From contig JAJDCY010000010.1 of assembly GCA_029260595.1 (NCBI GenBank), forward strand, positions 669,675-733,674: a DNA stretch of 64,000 nt, given 5' to 3'. The DNA comes from Phycisphaeraceae bacterium. Lineage in GTDB: Bacteria; Planctomycetota; Phycisphaerae; Phycisphaerales; Phycisphaeraceae. The translations under genes and the position numbers were made by a program. This document shows, piece after piece, positions 18,100 to 26,950 of this stretch; the stretch's first letter is position 1; each line of letters opens with the position of its first letter. The notes below the pieces were generated by a model. The model was not told where the DNA came from and ran no database searches. It saw only the letters and a program-made list of their open reading frames with translations.

Positions 18100-18226
18100 C
18101 ACAGGACTGCTTTCGCATCTGGGTAGCACAACACCTCGGGTAACCCACTGCGGCGAGACCCGTAGACACCCACTATACCCCTTTATTCCCCGTCCGGTTC
18201 GGCCTTCCGGCCGCACCGCCGGTTTC

Positions 18227-18245
18227 TTGACTATACTATAGTCAA
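18227..18245. promoter_or_regulatory. Perfect 19-bp palindrome, candidate operator
   Basis: TTGACTATACTATAGTCAA: two perfect 9-bp arms around a single C. It lies between two divergent starts (18099 minus, 18287 plus). The palindrome contains TATACT (18232-18237) on the plus strand and TATAGT (18235-18240) on the minus strand, so it could overlay both -10 elements. A loop of one base makes an RNA hairpin unlikely; a dimeric regulator site is more plausible. Confidence 0.55.
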
Positions 18246-18286
18246 GCCGGAGGCCGGCACTTAGCCAGCCGCGCGGGAGGGACCGC

Positions 18287-19648
18287 ATGAACGAGTGGAT
18301 CAACGCCGAACACCACGCCGAGAAAGCCCACCAATTCTACGAGTCCGGCCAGTGGGATCAGGCCCTTCATGAACTCAAGCTCGCCCTCTCGGTCAACCCC
18401 GATCAGAGCGACTGGCACGTCGGGATGGGCCTGACGCTCGACGCGATGCACCGCTTCGACGAAGCGATCGATAGCTATCAACAGGCCCTCGACCTCGGTG
18501 GTGATGACGCCGAGACGATGCTCTACCTCGCTGTCGACCTGATCCGCTGTGACCGTTGTGGTGACGCGATCCCGATGCTCGATCGCGTGGCTGCCCTCGA
18601 CCCGGACTGCGAGCCCGCATACTGCCACCGCGTCGCCGCCTACACCCGCATCGGTGAGCACGACCTGGCCGAGCAGATGTTCTACCTCGCCCAGCAACTC
18701 TCCGACGACTGCCCACTGTGCTACAGCCACATCGCCCAGAGCCTCGCCATGCGCGGCCTGTTCGATAAGGCCATCTGGTGCTGGAAGCGCGCAATCAAAA
18801 TCGATCCCAACCACCCCGACGCCCGCATGCACGTCGGCCGAGCGCTGTGGCGCCAGGGACAGGTCGTCGCAGCCCGACGGTACTTCCTCGAACAACTCCG
18901 CCAGGACCCCGGCGATATCGCCACGCTGCTGCAACTGGGCAGCCTGCTGATGGAGATGGGCCGCCCCGGCGAAGCCAGAGAAAAATTCCACCGCGTGCTC
19001 GAACTCGACGCGACCGTCGCCACTGCCCACCTGCGCTTGGGTGAGTTATCCTTAGAGGTAGGCCGACTCGAAGCCGCCGCCGCTCAACTCGAGATGGCCG
19101 ACCGCCTCGACCCGCAGCGCGCCGGCATCCAGACCGCCCTGGCCAGGCTCGCCAAACGCCGCCACGACCCCGAGGCCTTCCGCGCCCACCTTGTGATGGA
19201 GGCCCAGCGCGACGGCCACACGCCCAGCGAAGCCATCGAGCTCGCCACGCTCCTGCTCGAAGCACACATGCCCAAACGCGTACTCGCCGCCATCGCGAAG
19301 CTCGATGACGCCCCGGACGATCAGCCGATCGACGACGCCCACCGCGTCGCGGCCTTGACCTGTCGCGGCCGCGCGTGGTTCCAACTCGCCGACCCCGAAC
19401 AAGGCATCCGCGACTGCCGCGCCGCGTTACGCATCGACACCGCCCACGCCCCCGCCATCCACAGCCTCGTCCGCGGCTACCTCCGTCTACGCCGCTTCCG
19501 ATTCGCCGGCTACTGGCTGCGCCGCCTGCACGCGACCCACCCCGACCGCCGCGACACCCGCAGCCTCCACGCCCGCGCCGTCATCGCCAAGGTACGCGCC
19601 AAAATCACCGATCTCGCCAGGCCTAATCGCCGGGCAAGCCGGCGCTAA
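18287..19648 (+). CDS. Tetratricopeptide-repeat protein
   Basis: 453 residues, no signal peptide. At least eight TPR units can be followed from residue 8 to about 290 (AHQFYESGQWDQALHELKLALSVNPD, HDLAEQMFYLAQQLSDDCP, GLFDKAIWCWKRAIKIDPNHPDARMHVGRALWRQGQ, RPGEAREKFHRVLELD), with another set around 350-420 (CRGRAWFQLADPEQGIRDCRAALRID). The C-terminus is strongly basic (RRFRFAGYWLRRLH ... RPNRRASRR), which could bind nucleic acid or membranes. GGGAGG lies upstream of the ATG. Likely a protein-interaction scaffold; partners unknown. A palindrome sits 42 bp upstream of the start. Confidence 0.88.
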   Translation: MNEWINAEHHAEKAHQFYESGQWDQALHELKLALSVNPDQSDWHVGMGLTLDAMHRFDEAIDSYQQALDLGGDDAETMLYLAVDLIRCDRCGDAIPMLDRVAALDPDCEPAYCHRVAAYTRIGEHDLAEQMFYLAQQLSDDCPLCYSHIAQSLAMRGLFDKAIWCWKRAIKIDPNHPDARMHVGRALWRQGQVVAARRYFLEQLRQDPGDIATLLQLGSLLMEMGRPGEAREKFHRVLELDATVATAHLRLGELSLEVGRLEAAAAQLEMADRLDPQRAGIQTALARLAKRRHDPEAFRAHLVMEAQRDGHTPSEAIELATLLLEAHMPKRVLAAIAKLDDAPDDQPIDDAHRVAALTCRGRAWFQLADPEQGIRDCRAALRIDTAHAPAIHSLVRGYLRLRRFRFAGYWLRRLHATHPDRRDTRSLHARAVIAKVRAKITDLARPNRRASRR

Positions 19649-19824
19649 TGATTGGTTTGTTCACTTCCGTCCGCACCGACTGAACATTCTTAGCGATTTG
19701 GTAACCTATCCTCAGCATCGGCCCGCGCTACCTCCGGCGGGACACAATAATTGAACCGCGCGCCGTCCGTTTCCCGCACCACGCCCCGGCCGGCCGATCG
19801 GTTTCCTCCCACGGATCCCCCCCC

Positions 19825-21144
19825 ATGATCGATATCAAAGACTTGCGTGAGAACCCCGATCGTTACCGCCAGGCCGCCGAGCACAAGCGGATCACCGTCG
19901 ACATCGACACCCTGCTCGATCTGGACACCCGCCACCGCGAGCTGCTCACGACCCAGCAGGAGCTCACCGCCAAGAAAAACCAGATCGGCAAGCAGATCGG
20001 CGACCTGGCCGGGCAGCTCCGCAACGCCACGCCCGACCGCAAAGCCGAACTCGAAAAACAGATGCACCAGCTCCAGCAACGCCCCGCCGAGCTCAAACGC
20101 CAAGAGCAAAACATCCAGGAACGAATCAACCAACTGCACCCGCAGCTTGAAGAAGCCCTCCTCCTCATCCCCCAGCCGGCCGACGACGAAGCACCCGTCG
20201 GCACCGACGACACCCAGAACACCGAGCTACGCCGCTGGGGCACCGTCCGCGAGTTCGACTTCGAGCCCAAAGACCACATCGCCCTCGGCCGAGACCTGGG
20301 CATCATCGATATCGAACGCGGCGTGAAGCTCGCCGGCACCCGCAGCTATGTCCTGACCGGCGCCGGGTGCACCCTCCACCAAGCCGTCCTCCGCCTGGCG
20401 ATGGACATGATGATCGAGCGCGGCTTCACCCCCATGACCGTGCCCATGATCGTCCGCGAGCCGGCCATGCAGGGCACCGGCTACTTCCCCGCCGGCCGCG
20501 AGCAGACCTACGCCATGCCCGATGAGGACCCGGCCCTGTTCCTGGTCGGCACTTCCGAGGTCCCGCTGACCGCGTACCACATGGGCGAGGTGCTCGACGG
20601 CGACACCCTCCCCCGGCGATACGCGGCCATGAGCGCCTGCTTCCGCCGCGAGGCCGGCACCTACGGCAAGGACACCGCCGGGCTGTACCGCATCCACCAA
20701 TTCGAAAAAGTAGAGCAAGTCATCATCGCCGCCAACGACACCGAGCAATCCAAGGCCTACCATCACGAGATCCTCGAAAACTCCGAAGCGGTCCTCCAGG
20801 CCCTGAACATCCCGTACCGGGTCGTCGCTGTGTGTACCGGCGACCTCGGCCAGGGCCAGGCCGCCAAGTACGACATCGAGGCCTGGATGCCCTCCCGCGA
20901 CGCCTGGGGTGAGACCCACTCGGCATCGCGTTTTTATGAGTTCCAGGCCCGCCGCCTCAACCTCCGCTACCGCGACGCCGGTGGCAAAGTGCGTTTTTGC
21001 CACACGCTGAACAATACCGTCATCGCCAGCCCCCGGATCCTTATCCCTCTATTGGAACTGAACCAAAACAGCGACGGCTCGGTCGCGATCCCCGAGATTC
21101 TTCGCCCGTATATGGGGGGATGCGAATCGCTTGCCAGCGTCTAA
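19825..21144 (+). CDS. serS: Seryl-tRNA synthetase
   Basis: 439-residue class II aminoacyl-tRNA synthetase that charges tRNA-Ser and tRNA-Sec with serine. The N-terminal MIDIKDLRENPDRYRQAA and long antiparallel coiled coil (about 27-105) form the tRNA-binding arm. The catalytic domain shows GTSEVPLTAYH, motif 2 CFRREAGTYGKDTAGLYRIHQF (from about residue 271) and motif 3 TLNNTVIASPRILIPLLE ... IPEILRPYMGG near the C-terminus. Length is normal for the family. No T-box-like element was recognised in the 176 bp upstream. It appears monocistronic. Confidence 0.97.
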   Translation: MIDIKDLRENPDRYRQAAEHKRITVDIDTLLDLDTRHRELLTTQQELTAKKNQIGKQIGDLAGQLRNATPDRKAELEKQMHQLQQRPAELKRQEQNIQERINQLHPQLEEALLLIPQPADDEAPVGTDDTQNTELRRWGTVREFDFEPKDHIALGRDLGIIDIERGVKLAGTRSYVLTGAGCTLHQAVLRLAMDMMIERGFTPMTVPMIVREPAMQGTGYFPAGREQTYAMPDEDPALFLVGTSEVPLTAYHMGEVLDGDTLPRRYAAMSACFRREAGTYGKDTAGLYRIHQFEKVEQVIIAANDTEQSKAYHHEILENSEAVLQALNIPYRVVAVCTGDLGQGQAAKYDIEAWMPSRDAWGETHSASRFYEFQARRLNLRYRDAGGKVRFCHTLNNTVIASPRILIPLLELNQNSDGSVAIPEILRPYMGGCESLASV

Positions 21145-21259
21145 TGCTAGATATGGGGGGTTGGCAGCGATCGCGGTACCTTGTTTAGTGGCTTCGACTC
21201 GTGTGAATTAGCATAATATCGCATAAATCGCTACCCATTAACCAATAACGAATACTTTG

Positions 21260-21288
21260 TTGACGAAACCTTCAAACTCTGCTACCGT
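21260..21288 (+). promoter_or_regulatory. Sigma70-like promoter for folC
   Basis: TTGACG (21260-21265), a 17-nt spacer, and TACCGT (21283-21288). The folC ATG is only 9 nt past the -10, so transcription would start within a few bases of the start codon, giving a leaderless or near-leaderless mRNA. The 100 bp upstream is locally AT-rich. Confidence 0.5.
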
Positions 21289-21297
21289 AGGGACGCA

Positions 21298-22899
21298 ATG
21301 GCAGGATCCACCACAAAAAAATCCAAACAAAAACCGACCAAACCCAAGGCCCGCTCCACCAAGCGGGCTGCGGCGTCGGCTGGCGCTGCCAAGTCTAAGG
21401 CCAAAGTCGCTGCCAAATCAGGAGTTAAGGCCGTGACCAAGTCCGGGGCCAAGACCGCAACCAGGACCAAGCCCAAATCGGGCACCAAAACAGCCACCAA
21501 GCCTGCCGCCAGGGGCGGGGCGAAGTCTGCCGCAAAGGGTGCGCTCAAGGTCACCAACTACACCACCGGCCTGCGCTGGCTGTACAGCCACGTCGACTAC
21601 GAGCGCGTCCGCGTCGTGCCCTACACCAGCCGTGCCTTCGGGCTGGACCGTATGCGTAAGCTGCTGCGGACACTGGACAACCCCCACGAACAGCTCAAGT
21701 GCGTCCAGGTTGCCGGGACCAAGGGCAAGGGCTCGACCTGTGCCATGCTTTCGAGCATGCTCCAGGCCTGCGGCTACACCGTCGGGCTGTATTCCAGCCC
21801 CCACCTGGTCGACCTGCGCGAGCGGATCACGATCGACGGGCAGATGATCAGCCACGCCGACGCGGCCGAGGCCTTCGCCCGCATCGCCGCCCAGGAAAAA
21901 GTCTTCGCCAGCCACCCGCTGAGCTTCTACGAGATCATGACGGCCGCGGCCCTGCACTACTTCGCCGAGCAGGCCGTCGATATTGTGGTGCTTGAGACCG
22001 GCCTGGGCGGTCGGCTTGACGCGACCACCGTCGTTAAGCCGCTGGTCTGCGGGATCACCCAGATCAGCCTGGACCATATGAACGTCCTGGGCAATAACCT
22101 GCCCGCGATCGCCAAGGAAAAAGCCGGTATTTTCAAGAACGGCGTCTCCGCCATCAGCGTCCGCCAGGAGGCGGATGTCGTCGAGACCCTCAAGGCCCAC
22201 GCCGGCGAGGTCAGTGCCCCGCTCGAGTTCACCGGCGAGTCGATCAACTTCAGCTACCGCTTCGAAGCCAACCGCGAGCTGGGCCCGCACACCCGCGTCT
22301 GCATCACGACCGAGAACAGCCGGTGGGAGCACCTGCCCGTCCCGCTGCGTGGCGAGCACCAGGCCCACAACTGCGGGCTGGCGCTATCCATGCTCGACAA
22401 GCTCAAAGAGCACGGCTTCGAGATCGGCGACGAGCAGGTCGTGTCCGGCCTGGCGGCGACCAGGCTCGCCGGGCGGATGGAGCAGGTCTGGAACGAGCCG
22501 CGCGTCCTGATCGACGGCGCGCACAACGCCGCCTCGCTGCACGCGCTGATCCGGTCGCTCGGTGCGCACATCCCCTACGACTCACTGGTCCTGATCTTCG
22601 GCTGTGCCCAGGACAAAGACATCCCCGGGATGCTCAAGCAGGTCTCACTCGGTGCGGACAAGGTGATCTTCACCCGCGCCAAAGCCAACCCACGCGCCGC
22701 CGAGCCGCCCGACCTGCTCTCAGCCTTCGCCGAGGTCTCCGGCAAGATGGCCCAGTCCGCCGACAACCTCGAAGAAGCCCTCCGCCTCGCCGTCCGCGCC
22801 GTCAGCCGCGAAGACCTGATCGTCGTCACCGGCAGCTTCTACCTAGCCGGTGAGGCCAAAAAATACTTCACCGACCGCGCCGCGAAGAACGCGGGGTAG
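21298..22899 (+). CDS. folC: Folylpolyglutamate/dihydrofolate synthase with Lys/Ala-rich N-terminal tail
   Basis: 533 residues. The body from about residue 85 is a standard Mur-ligase-fold FolC: VTNYTTGLRWLYSHVDYERVR, P-loop GTKGKGST (140-147), FYEIMTAAALHYF, ETGLGGRLDATT, GITQISLDHMNVLG, KEKAGIFK and LIDGAHNAASLHAL. It adds glutamates to folates and may also make dihydrofolate. The first ~84 residues are an unusual extension almost wholly of Lys, Ala, Thr, Ser, Gly and Pro, in AK/AAK/KSG repeats like histone-H1 or AlgP C-terminal tails. Typical FolC is about 420-450 residues, so the excess equals this tail. The extension is in frame and begins at the promoter-proximal ATG, so it is probably real. 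Confidence 0.93.
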   Translation: MAGSTTKKSKQKPTKPKARSTKRAAASAGAAKSKAKVAAKSGVKAVTKSGAKTATRTKPKSGTKTATKPAARGGAKSAAKGALKVTNYTTGLRWLYSHVDYERVRVVPYTSRAFGLDRMRKLLRTLDNPHEQLKCVQVAGTKGKGSTCAMLSSMLQACGYTVGLYSSPHLVDLRERITIDGQMISHADAAEAFARIAAQEKVFASHPLSFYEIMTAAALHYFAEQAVDIVVLETGLGGRLDATTVVKPLVCGITQISLDHMNVLGNNLPAIAKEKAGIFKNGVSAISVRQEADVVETLKAHAGEVSAPLEFTGESINFSYRFEANRELGPHTRVCITTENSRWEHLPVPLRGEHQAHNCGLALSMLDKLKEHGFEIGDEQVVSGLAATRLAGRMEQVWNEPRVLIDGAHNAASLHALIRSLGAHIPYDSLVLIFGCAQDKDIPGMLKQVSLGADKVIFTRAKANPRAAEPPDLLSAFAEVSGKMAQSADNLEEALRLAVRAVSREDLIVVTGSFYLAGEAKKYFTDRAAKNAG

Positions 22900-23080
22900 C
22901 GGCAGTTGCTGTGACGAAGTCGTGTCGCCGTGGGCTTGCTGGTTATCCACACTGCCGCCGTCTTGTCTTACTCGCTGAAGTTTCTTCAGTAGTCTTCCTT
23001 GCCACTGTTGCACACTACCGTACAGCCATGTGACGCCCGTGTCGGTGATGGGGTTGTGGCTGTTTACAAGGGTCAAATGC

Positions 23081-24292
23081 GTGTATATGGATCCTGCCAT
23101 CCTGCCGCTGGTCGTTCTGGCGATCGCTATCGTTGTGGTTGGGCTGGTGCTCAAGCGGCTGCGCCAGCCGCATGTGGTGGGGTACATCCTGGCAGGTGTC
23201 TTGATCGGCCCGTTTGGGCTTGCGGTGGTGACGGACTACGCGTCGATGGCTCGGGTCGGCGCCTTTGGTGTGCTGTTGCTGGTGTTCTTTATCGGGATGG
23301 AGCTTCCGCTGCGCAGCCTCATCACGCATTGGCGGGCACCGATTTTGGGAACGGCATTGGAGATCATGGTCAGTGTCGTTTGTGTCTGGCCGCTGGGCGC
23401 CGCGTTGGGTTGGACGCCCAAGCGGATCGTCTTCCTCGGGTTTGTCATCAGCATGAGCAGCACGGCGGTGATCCTGAACATCCTGCGTGACCGTGGCGAG
23501 CTCAACGAACCGATCGGGCGTGACGTTACGGGGATTACCGTCGCGCAGGATCTGGCGGTGATCCCGATGCTGGTGGTGTTGGGCTTGCTGTCCGGTGATC
23601 GGCCGCATGGGTTCGAGCTGACGCTCCAGAGCCTCGGCGGGCTCGGGGCACTGGCGGTGGTTTATTACATCGCCAGGTGCGGCGGTGAAATCAACCTCCC
23701 ATTCGCCAGCGTCGTCAGGCAGGACCGGGAGATACAGATTTTTGCGGCGTTTTTTGTTTGTTTCGGGTTCGCGCTGCTCACCGGGCTGATGCACCTGTCG
23801 GCCGCGCTCGGTGCGTTCCTCGCGGGCGTCGTCCTCGCTGCGGCCAAGCACGGCGACTGGGTCCGGGAGCACATGGACCCGTTCCGCGTCGTTTTCGTCG
23901 CGCTGTTCTTCGTCTCCGTCGGGATGCTGATCGACCTTCAGTTTCTGCGGGACAACGTGGCCACCATCGCCGTGCTGGTGGCCGTGGTGTTTGTGGTCAA
24001 CACGTTCATCAACGCGGTCGCTCTGCGTGCGGTCGGCCACCCGTGGCGAGCCAGTGTTTACGGCGGGGCGTTGCTGTCGCAGATCGGCGAGTTCAGCTTC
24101 GTGCTCGCTGCGGTCGGCCTGCAGAACGGGATCATCACGGAGTATGCATATCAGACCACGATCGCGGTGATCTGCTTGTCACTGCTGTTGAGCCCGGCAT
24201 GGATCAGCTTGTTCCGCAGGCTTGTGTATGAGAAGCCGTCAGACCGAGCCGGCAAGCCTGCATCCGTAACTGCGATCCGCCCCCCGGTATAG
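23081..24292 (+). CDS. Monovalent cation:proton antiporter (CPA2/Kef-type membrane domain)
   Basis: About 403 residues with 11-13 TM segments and no soluble regulatory domain. VVGYILAGVLIGPFGL, the unwound-helix region VISMSSTAVILNIL and the TM5-6 region VTGITVAQDLAVIPMLVVLGLL (with the conserved Q-D) are typical of KefB/RosB-like exchangers of Na+ or K+ for H+. A Kef protein usually has an RCK/TrkA-N domain; it is absent here, and no KTN gene lies nearby. The start is uncertain: GTG 23081 has AAGGGT 7 nt upstream, while ATG 23087 begins the typical MDPAILPLVVLAI; the open frame also extends to 23030. Confidence 0.88.
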   Translation: MYMDPAILPLVVLAIAIVVVGLVLKRLRQPHVVGYILAGVLIGPFGLAVVTDYASMARVGAFGVLLLVFFIGMELPLRSLITHWRAPILGTALEIMVSVVCVWPLGAALGWTPKRIVFLGFVISMSSTAVILNILRDRGELNEPIGRDVTGITVAQDLAVIPMLVVLGLLSGDRPHGFELTLQSLGGLGALAVVYYIARCGGEINLPFASVVRQDREIQIFAAFFVCFGFALLTGLMHLSAALGAFLAGVVLAAAKHGDWVREHMDPFRVVFVALFFVSVGMLIDLQFLRDNVATIAVLVAVVFVVNTFINAVALRAVGHPWRASVYGGALLSQIGEFSFVLAAVGLQNGIITEYAYQTTIAVICLSLLLSPAWISLFRRLVYEKPSDRAGKPASVTAIRPPV

Positions 24293-24300
24293 GCGGGCAC

Positions 24301-25023
24301 CTAAGCGTTACTTCGGCGGCGCAGGTTTAGCAGGGTGAGGCCGGTGGCTAAGAGAATTGCGCTGGCCGGTTCCGGGGTGCCGTATTGGAGGTGGTCGGCT
24401 TCCCAGTCGTCGGCGTCCATGCTTAGTTCGATCGCCGAGACCCCACCAAAGTGGATCACGCCTAAGAACCGGTCCTCGGCCGTTTCGCCGAAGGTTGAGC
24501 CGTCGCCGATTGGGTCGATGTCGGTTGTGCCCAGCGAGATGCCGACGCTGTCGAACGCTTCAAAGGTGACGACCCCAATGCCGTCGACACCCGTGACATC
24601 ATTGTTCCCCACGTCGGTCCAGACGATCCCCACGTGCGTGGGCAGCCCGCCCAGCGTCGGGCCGTCGAACACGAATCGAAACGTCGACGTCCCATCGGGG
24701 AAGTCGGAGAAGTAGGACGAGCCGCCCGTGCCGCCATCGCCGAGTGTGCCGTCATCGCCGTCGACCGAGTCGGTCTGGGCCGACGGGCCGATCGGGAAAC
24801 CAACGCCGGATGTCTCCGTCACCCCCGGCTCCAACGCGAGATCCTCAAAATCTTCGACGAACACGCCACCCCCCGCGATCAGGTCGGCGAAGGGGCTGTC
24901 GGCTGCGCTCGAATAGGTGGTGCCGGGATTCAGGAACGTCTGTGCGTTAGCGTCACCGCTGTGCGCCAATACGGCGATCGCGGCGAGCAGAATCAGCCTT
25001 GTCCAACTGTTCGGGGTACGCAT
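24301..25023 (-). CDS. PEP-CTERM sorting-domain secreted protein
   Basis: 240 residues. Signal peptide (LILLAAIAVLAHSGDANA) cut near residue 28; body is Asp/Gly/Thr-rich and beta-predicted, with FVEDFEDLALEPGVTETSGVGFPIG and SSYFSDFPDGTSTFRFVFDG. The C-terminus is a textbook tripartite signal: PEPASAILL, a hydrophobic helix (ATGLTLLNL) and RRRS. This is the substrate signature of exosortase, which cleaves and anchors such proteins, typically in EPS-producing Gram-negatives. The ATG 25023 has AAGGG about 8 nt upstream and is preferred to the TTG two codons earlier. Convergent with the antiporter gene. Exact function unknown. Confidence 0.9.
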   Translation of the reverse strand: MRTPNSWTRLILLAAIAVLAHSGDANAQTFLNPGTTYSSAADSPFADLIAGGGVFVEDFEDLALEPGVTETSGVGFPIGPSAQTDSVDGDDGTLGDGGTGGSSYFSDFPDGTSTFRFVFDGPTLGGLPTHVGIVWTDVGNNDVTGVDGIGVVTFEAFDSVGISLGTTDIDPIGDGSTFGETAEDRFLGVIHFGGVSAIELSMDADDWEADHLQYGTPEPASAILLATGLTLLNLRRRSNA

Positions 25024-25029
25024 CGTCAA

Positions 25030-25487
25030 TCACCCTTTCCTCAAGTGGTCTTTCGCCCAACGCGGCCGTGGCGACCACGTTGATTGCGATATTACCAGAT
25101 TCCTGGGTGAGATCAATAGTTTTACTCAGCGCGGGAGGGGTTGTTCGGGGCGTTCGAGAAACCGGGGGGGAGACCGCTTATGGGGGTTGAAACCGAGTGA
25201 GGTGAGGCGGATAGCCCGCTCTTTCACGGCTGGGGCTCATTTCGAGCGTGTCAGAAGAGGGGCAACATCGACTTGGGAATGCGTAAGCGGTGCCGGGCAT
25301 GGCCGGTAGGGTGGGCACGGCCCACCGTCTTTTTTCGGTCACGCGGGTTTGGCGGATGGTGGGCCGGCCCACCCTACCCTGGGCATGTTGGCGCACACGC
25401 GGTTAGCACTGTTGGTCAAGCCGCCAGTGGCACGCTGATATCCGGTGATCTGTTTGGCGCGAAAACGGTTTGCGGGCAACCCCCGGC
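25030..25487. other. Intergenic region containing an inverted-repeat element
   Basis: About 460 bp with no convincing gene. It separates two minus-strand genes. The only structure seen is the inverted repeat at 25303-25380 (separate entry). G-runs (gggggg near 25165) and mixed composition suggest non-coding decay or a dispersed repeat. Small open frames on both strands here lack ribosome sites and family likeness. Confidence 0.6.
25303..25381. repeat. Inverted-repeat element with GGTAGGGTGGGC arms
   Basis: Left arm GGTAGGGTGGGCACGGCCCA (from 25305) and right arm ending GGCCCACCCTACC (to 25379) are reverse complements over about 23 nt with one indel; each arm also contains an internal GGGC/GCCC dyad. 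The spacer is about 28 nt. It resembles dispersed intergenic palindromic elements seen in many copies in some planctomycete and other genomes; copy number here cannot be tested from one window. Confidence 0.6.
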
Positions 25488-26504
25488 CTAGCGTGATGCG
25501 CGGGCGGCGCTGTGGCTTAGGAGGTTGTGCAGGCCCTGGTAGTCGTGGACCATGATCCCGCCGAAGCCGGGTCGGCCGGAGAACATCTCCTCGACCGTCT
25601 GCTTTTGCAGCCAGAACTCTTCCGGGGGGAGGCCGTGGAAGGACAGGTCGGGCGTCTCCTTCAACTCGATCGTCTCGAGTGCGGGAAGCACGGTGTGGCC
25701 GGTCTGGTCGGCGTAGCCGATCTCGTTATCGGTGTGGTAAGTGATCGAGTTCTCGCCCTCGGCGTTGCGGCGGTAGGACATCACGACGACGTAGTCGGTT
25801 TCGTCCTGGATGTGCATGTGGAAGTTCTTGCGTTCGCCGTTGTATTCGAGGACGCAGCTATCGGCTTCGGACGACAGCCGGTCGTACCAGAAGGGGATGC
25901 TGGCCCCGAGGCGCATGGGCGGGTCTTCGCGGTGCAGCTTGGCGCGGGCGAAGCGCATGAGCGTCAGATACTCGCGCATGATGCTGCGCCGCTGGCCGGT
26001 GTTCCATGACGGCAGAACGTATGGCTCGATGTCGTAGTGCATCCCGGTCAGCCGTGCGTCCGGCGGGAGCTTGCGATTGAACTCGAGGACCATATCGAGC
26101 ACCGCGAGGGCTTTGGCGTGGTGGACGGCGCGGCCCATGACGACGTCGCCGTCGAGTGCTTCGATGCGGATGCCGCTGGCGGAGGCTTTGGCGATCAGTC
26201 GGGCGAGCTCGTCGGTCAGCTCGATGCGCGGTTTACCCGTCTCGGCCGACTGGGGCACGAGCGGGATCTGGAACATCAGTTGGTTGATCCCGAAACGGTC
26301 GCAAAAGGCGACCAGGCTGTCCTGGGATTCGTTGGTCTCGAGCCACTTTTGTTGCCAGACCCACATGCCGAAAGTTTTTTCCGGCTCATCGGCTGCGATG
26401 GTTTGCTGAGGGTCGCCGGTGAAGCTGACAATCGCCAGCGTCACGACAGCAAGCAGACCGGCTAAAGCGACGCCCAAATTCCGTTTTTTCATCGTCACTC
26501 GCAT
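25488..26504 (-). CDS. Secreted protein of unknown function, possible glycoside-hydrolase-like TIM barrel
   Basis: 338 residues. N-terminal KKRNLGVALAGLLAVVTLAIVSF with possible cleavage after IAA (about residue 37). The mature part reads like a (beta/alpha)8 barrel: FGMWVWQQKW, FGINQLMFQIPLV, ASASGIRIEALDGD, DARLTGMHYDIEPYVLP (an acidic strand end, DIEP, typical of barrel active sites), MRLGASIPFWYD, DYVVVMSYRR and GFGGIMVHDYQGL. Similar strand patterns occur in DUF4015 and glycosidase-like families, but no family is identified with confidence. ATG 26504 has AAGGTGAT upstream; ATG 26492 (MKKRN) is an alternative start. Monocistronic. Confidence 0.75.
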   Translation of the reverse strand: MRVTMKKRNLGVALAGLLAVVTLAIVSFTGDPQQTIAADEPEKTFGMWVWQQKWLETNESQDSLVAFCDRFGINQLMFQIPLVPQSAETGKPRIELTDELARLIAKASASGIRIEALDGDVVMGRAVHHAKALAVLDMVLEFNRKLPPDARLTGMHYDIEPYVLPSWNTGQRRSIMREYLTLMRFARAKLHREDPPMRLGASIPFWYDRLSSEADSCVLEYNGERKNFHMHIQDETDYVVVMSYRRNAEGENSITYHTDNEIGYADQTGHTVLPALETIELKETPDLSFHGLPPEEFWLQKQTVEEMFSGRPGFGGIMVHDYQGLHNLLSHSAARASR

Positions 26505-26950
26505 GGATGGATCACCTTCGGGTTCAAGATCGGTGAGGCGCCGGCCGGTGTTGAGACGCGGCCTTGCCTGAACTTCATCGGCATACCCGGTTCGCCGGTT
26601 CGGTTCGGCTGCCTGAATCCTTCAGGTAGCCCGGCATCTTGCTGAAAAAAAATTCGTCGTGCCCCACGCCGTAGCGCCGGCGGGGCTGTTTTTCGTGGAT
26701 ATCCGGACGTTGGTGCGTGCACGGATCGCCTACAGCGATGTTTGTCCGTCCAAATTGGCTACACCGGTCGAGCATGGAGGCTTCTCGGCGGGCTTACCGA
26801 GCCACGGGGGCGCGGTAACAGTCTGTCGTGGGGCCGGTCTTGTGGCGACGGTCGCGGCGGCGTGGTGGGTGCGAGTCGGCCCGGTCCGGCTCGCATATTG
26901 TCCGCGTTGAATCCGATCGCCCGAGTCTCTTAATCCCTACTCACGGGGGG
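26505..26950. other. Intergenic region, no gene seen
   Basis: About 450 bp between divergent genes with no supported coding region. A 6-bp hairpin CCTGAA-TCC-TTCAGG (26612-26626) and an A8 run (26644 onward) are present but not arranged as a terminator for either neighbour. The left end should hold the promoter of the gene at 26504. Confidence 0.5.

Noticed and set aside
19649..19824. T-box riboswitch before serS
   Set aside because: No T-box 14-mer-like TGG...GGGTGGNACCGCG sequence or terminator/antiterminator pair was seen.
22900..22967. CGGCAGT/ACTGCCG inverted repeat after folC as a terminator
   Set aside because: The loop would be about 54 nt and no clear T run follows, so a terminator is not supported.
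23015..24040. 341-codon minus-strand frame opposite the antiporter gene
   Set aside because: His/Asp/Gln/Arg-rich antisense shadow of a well-recognised membrane protein gene.
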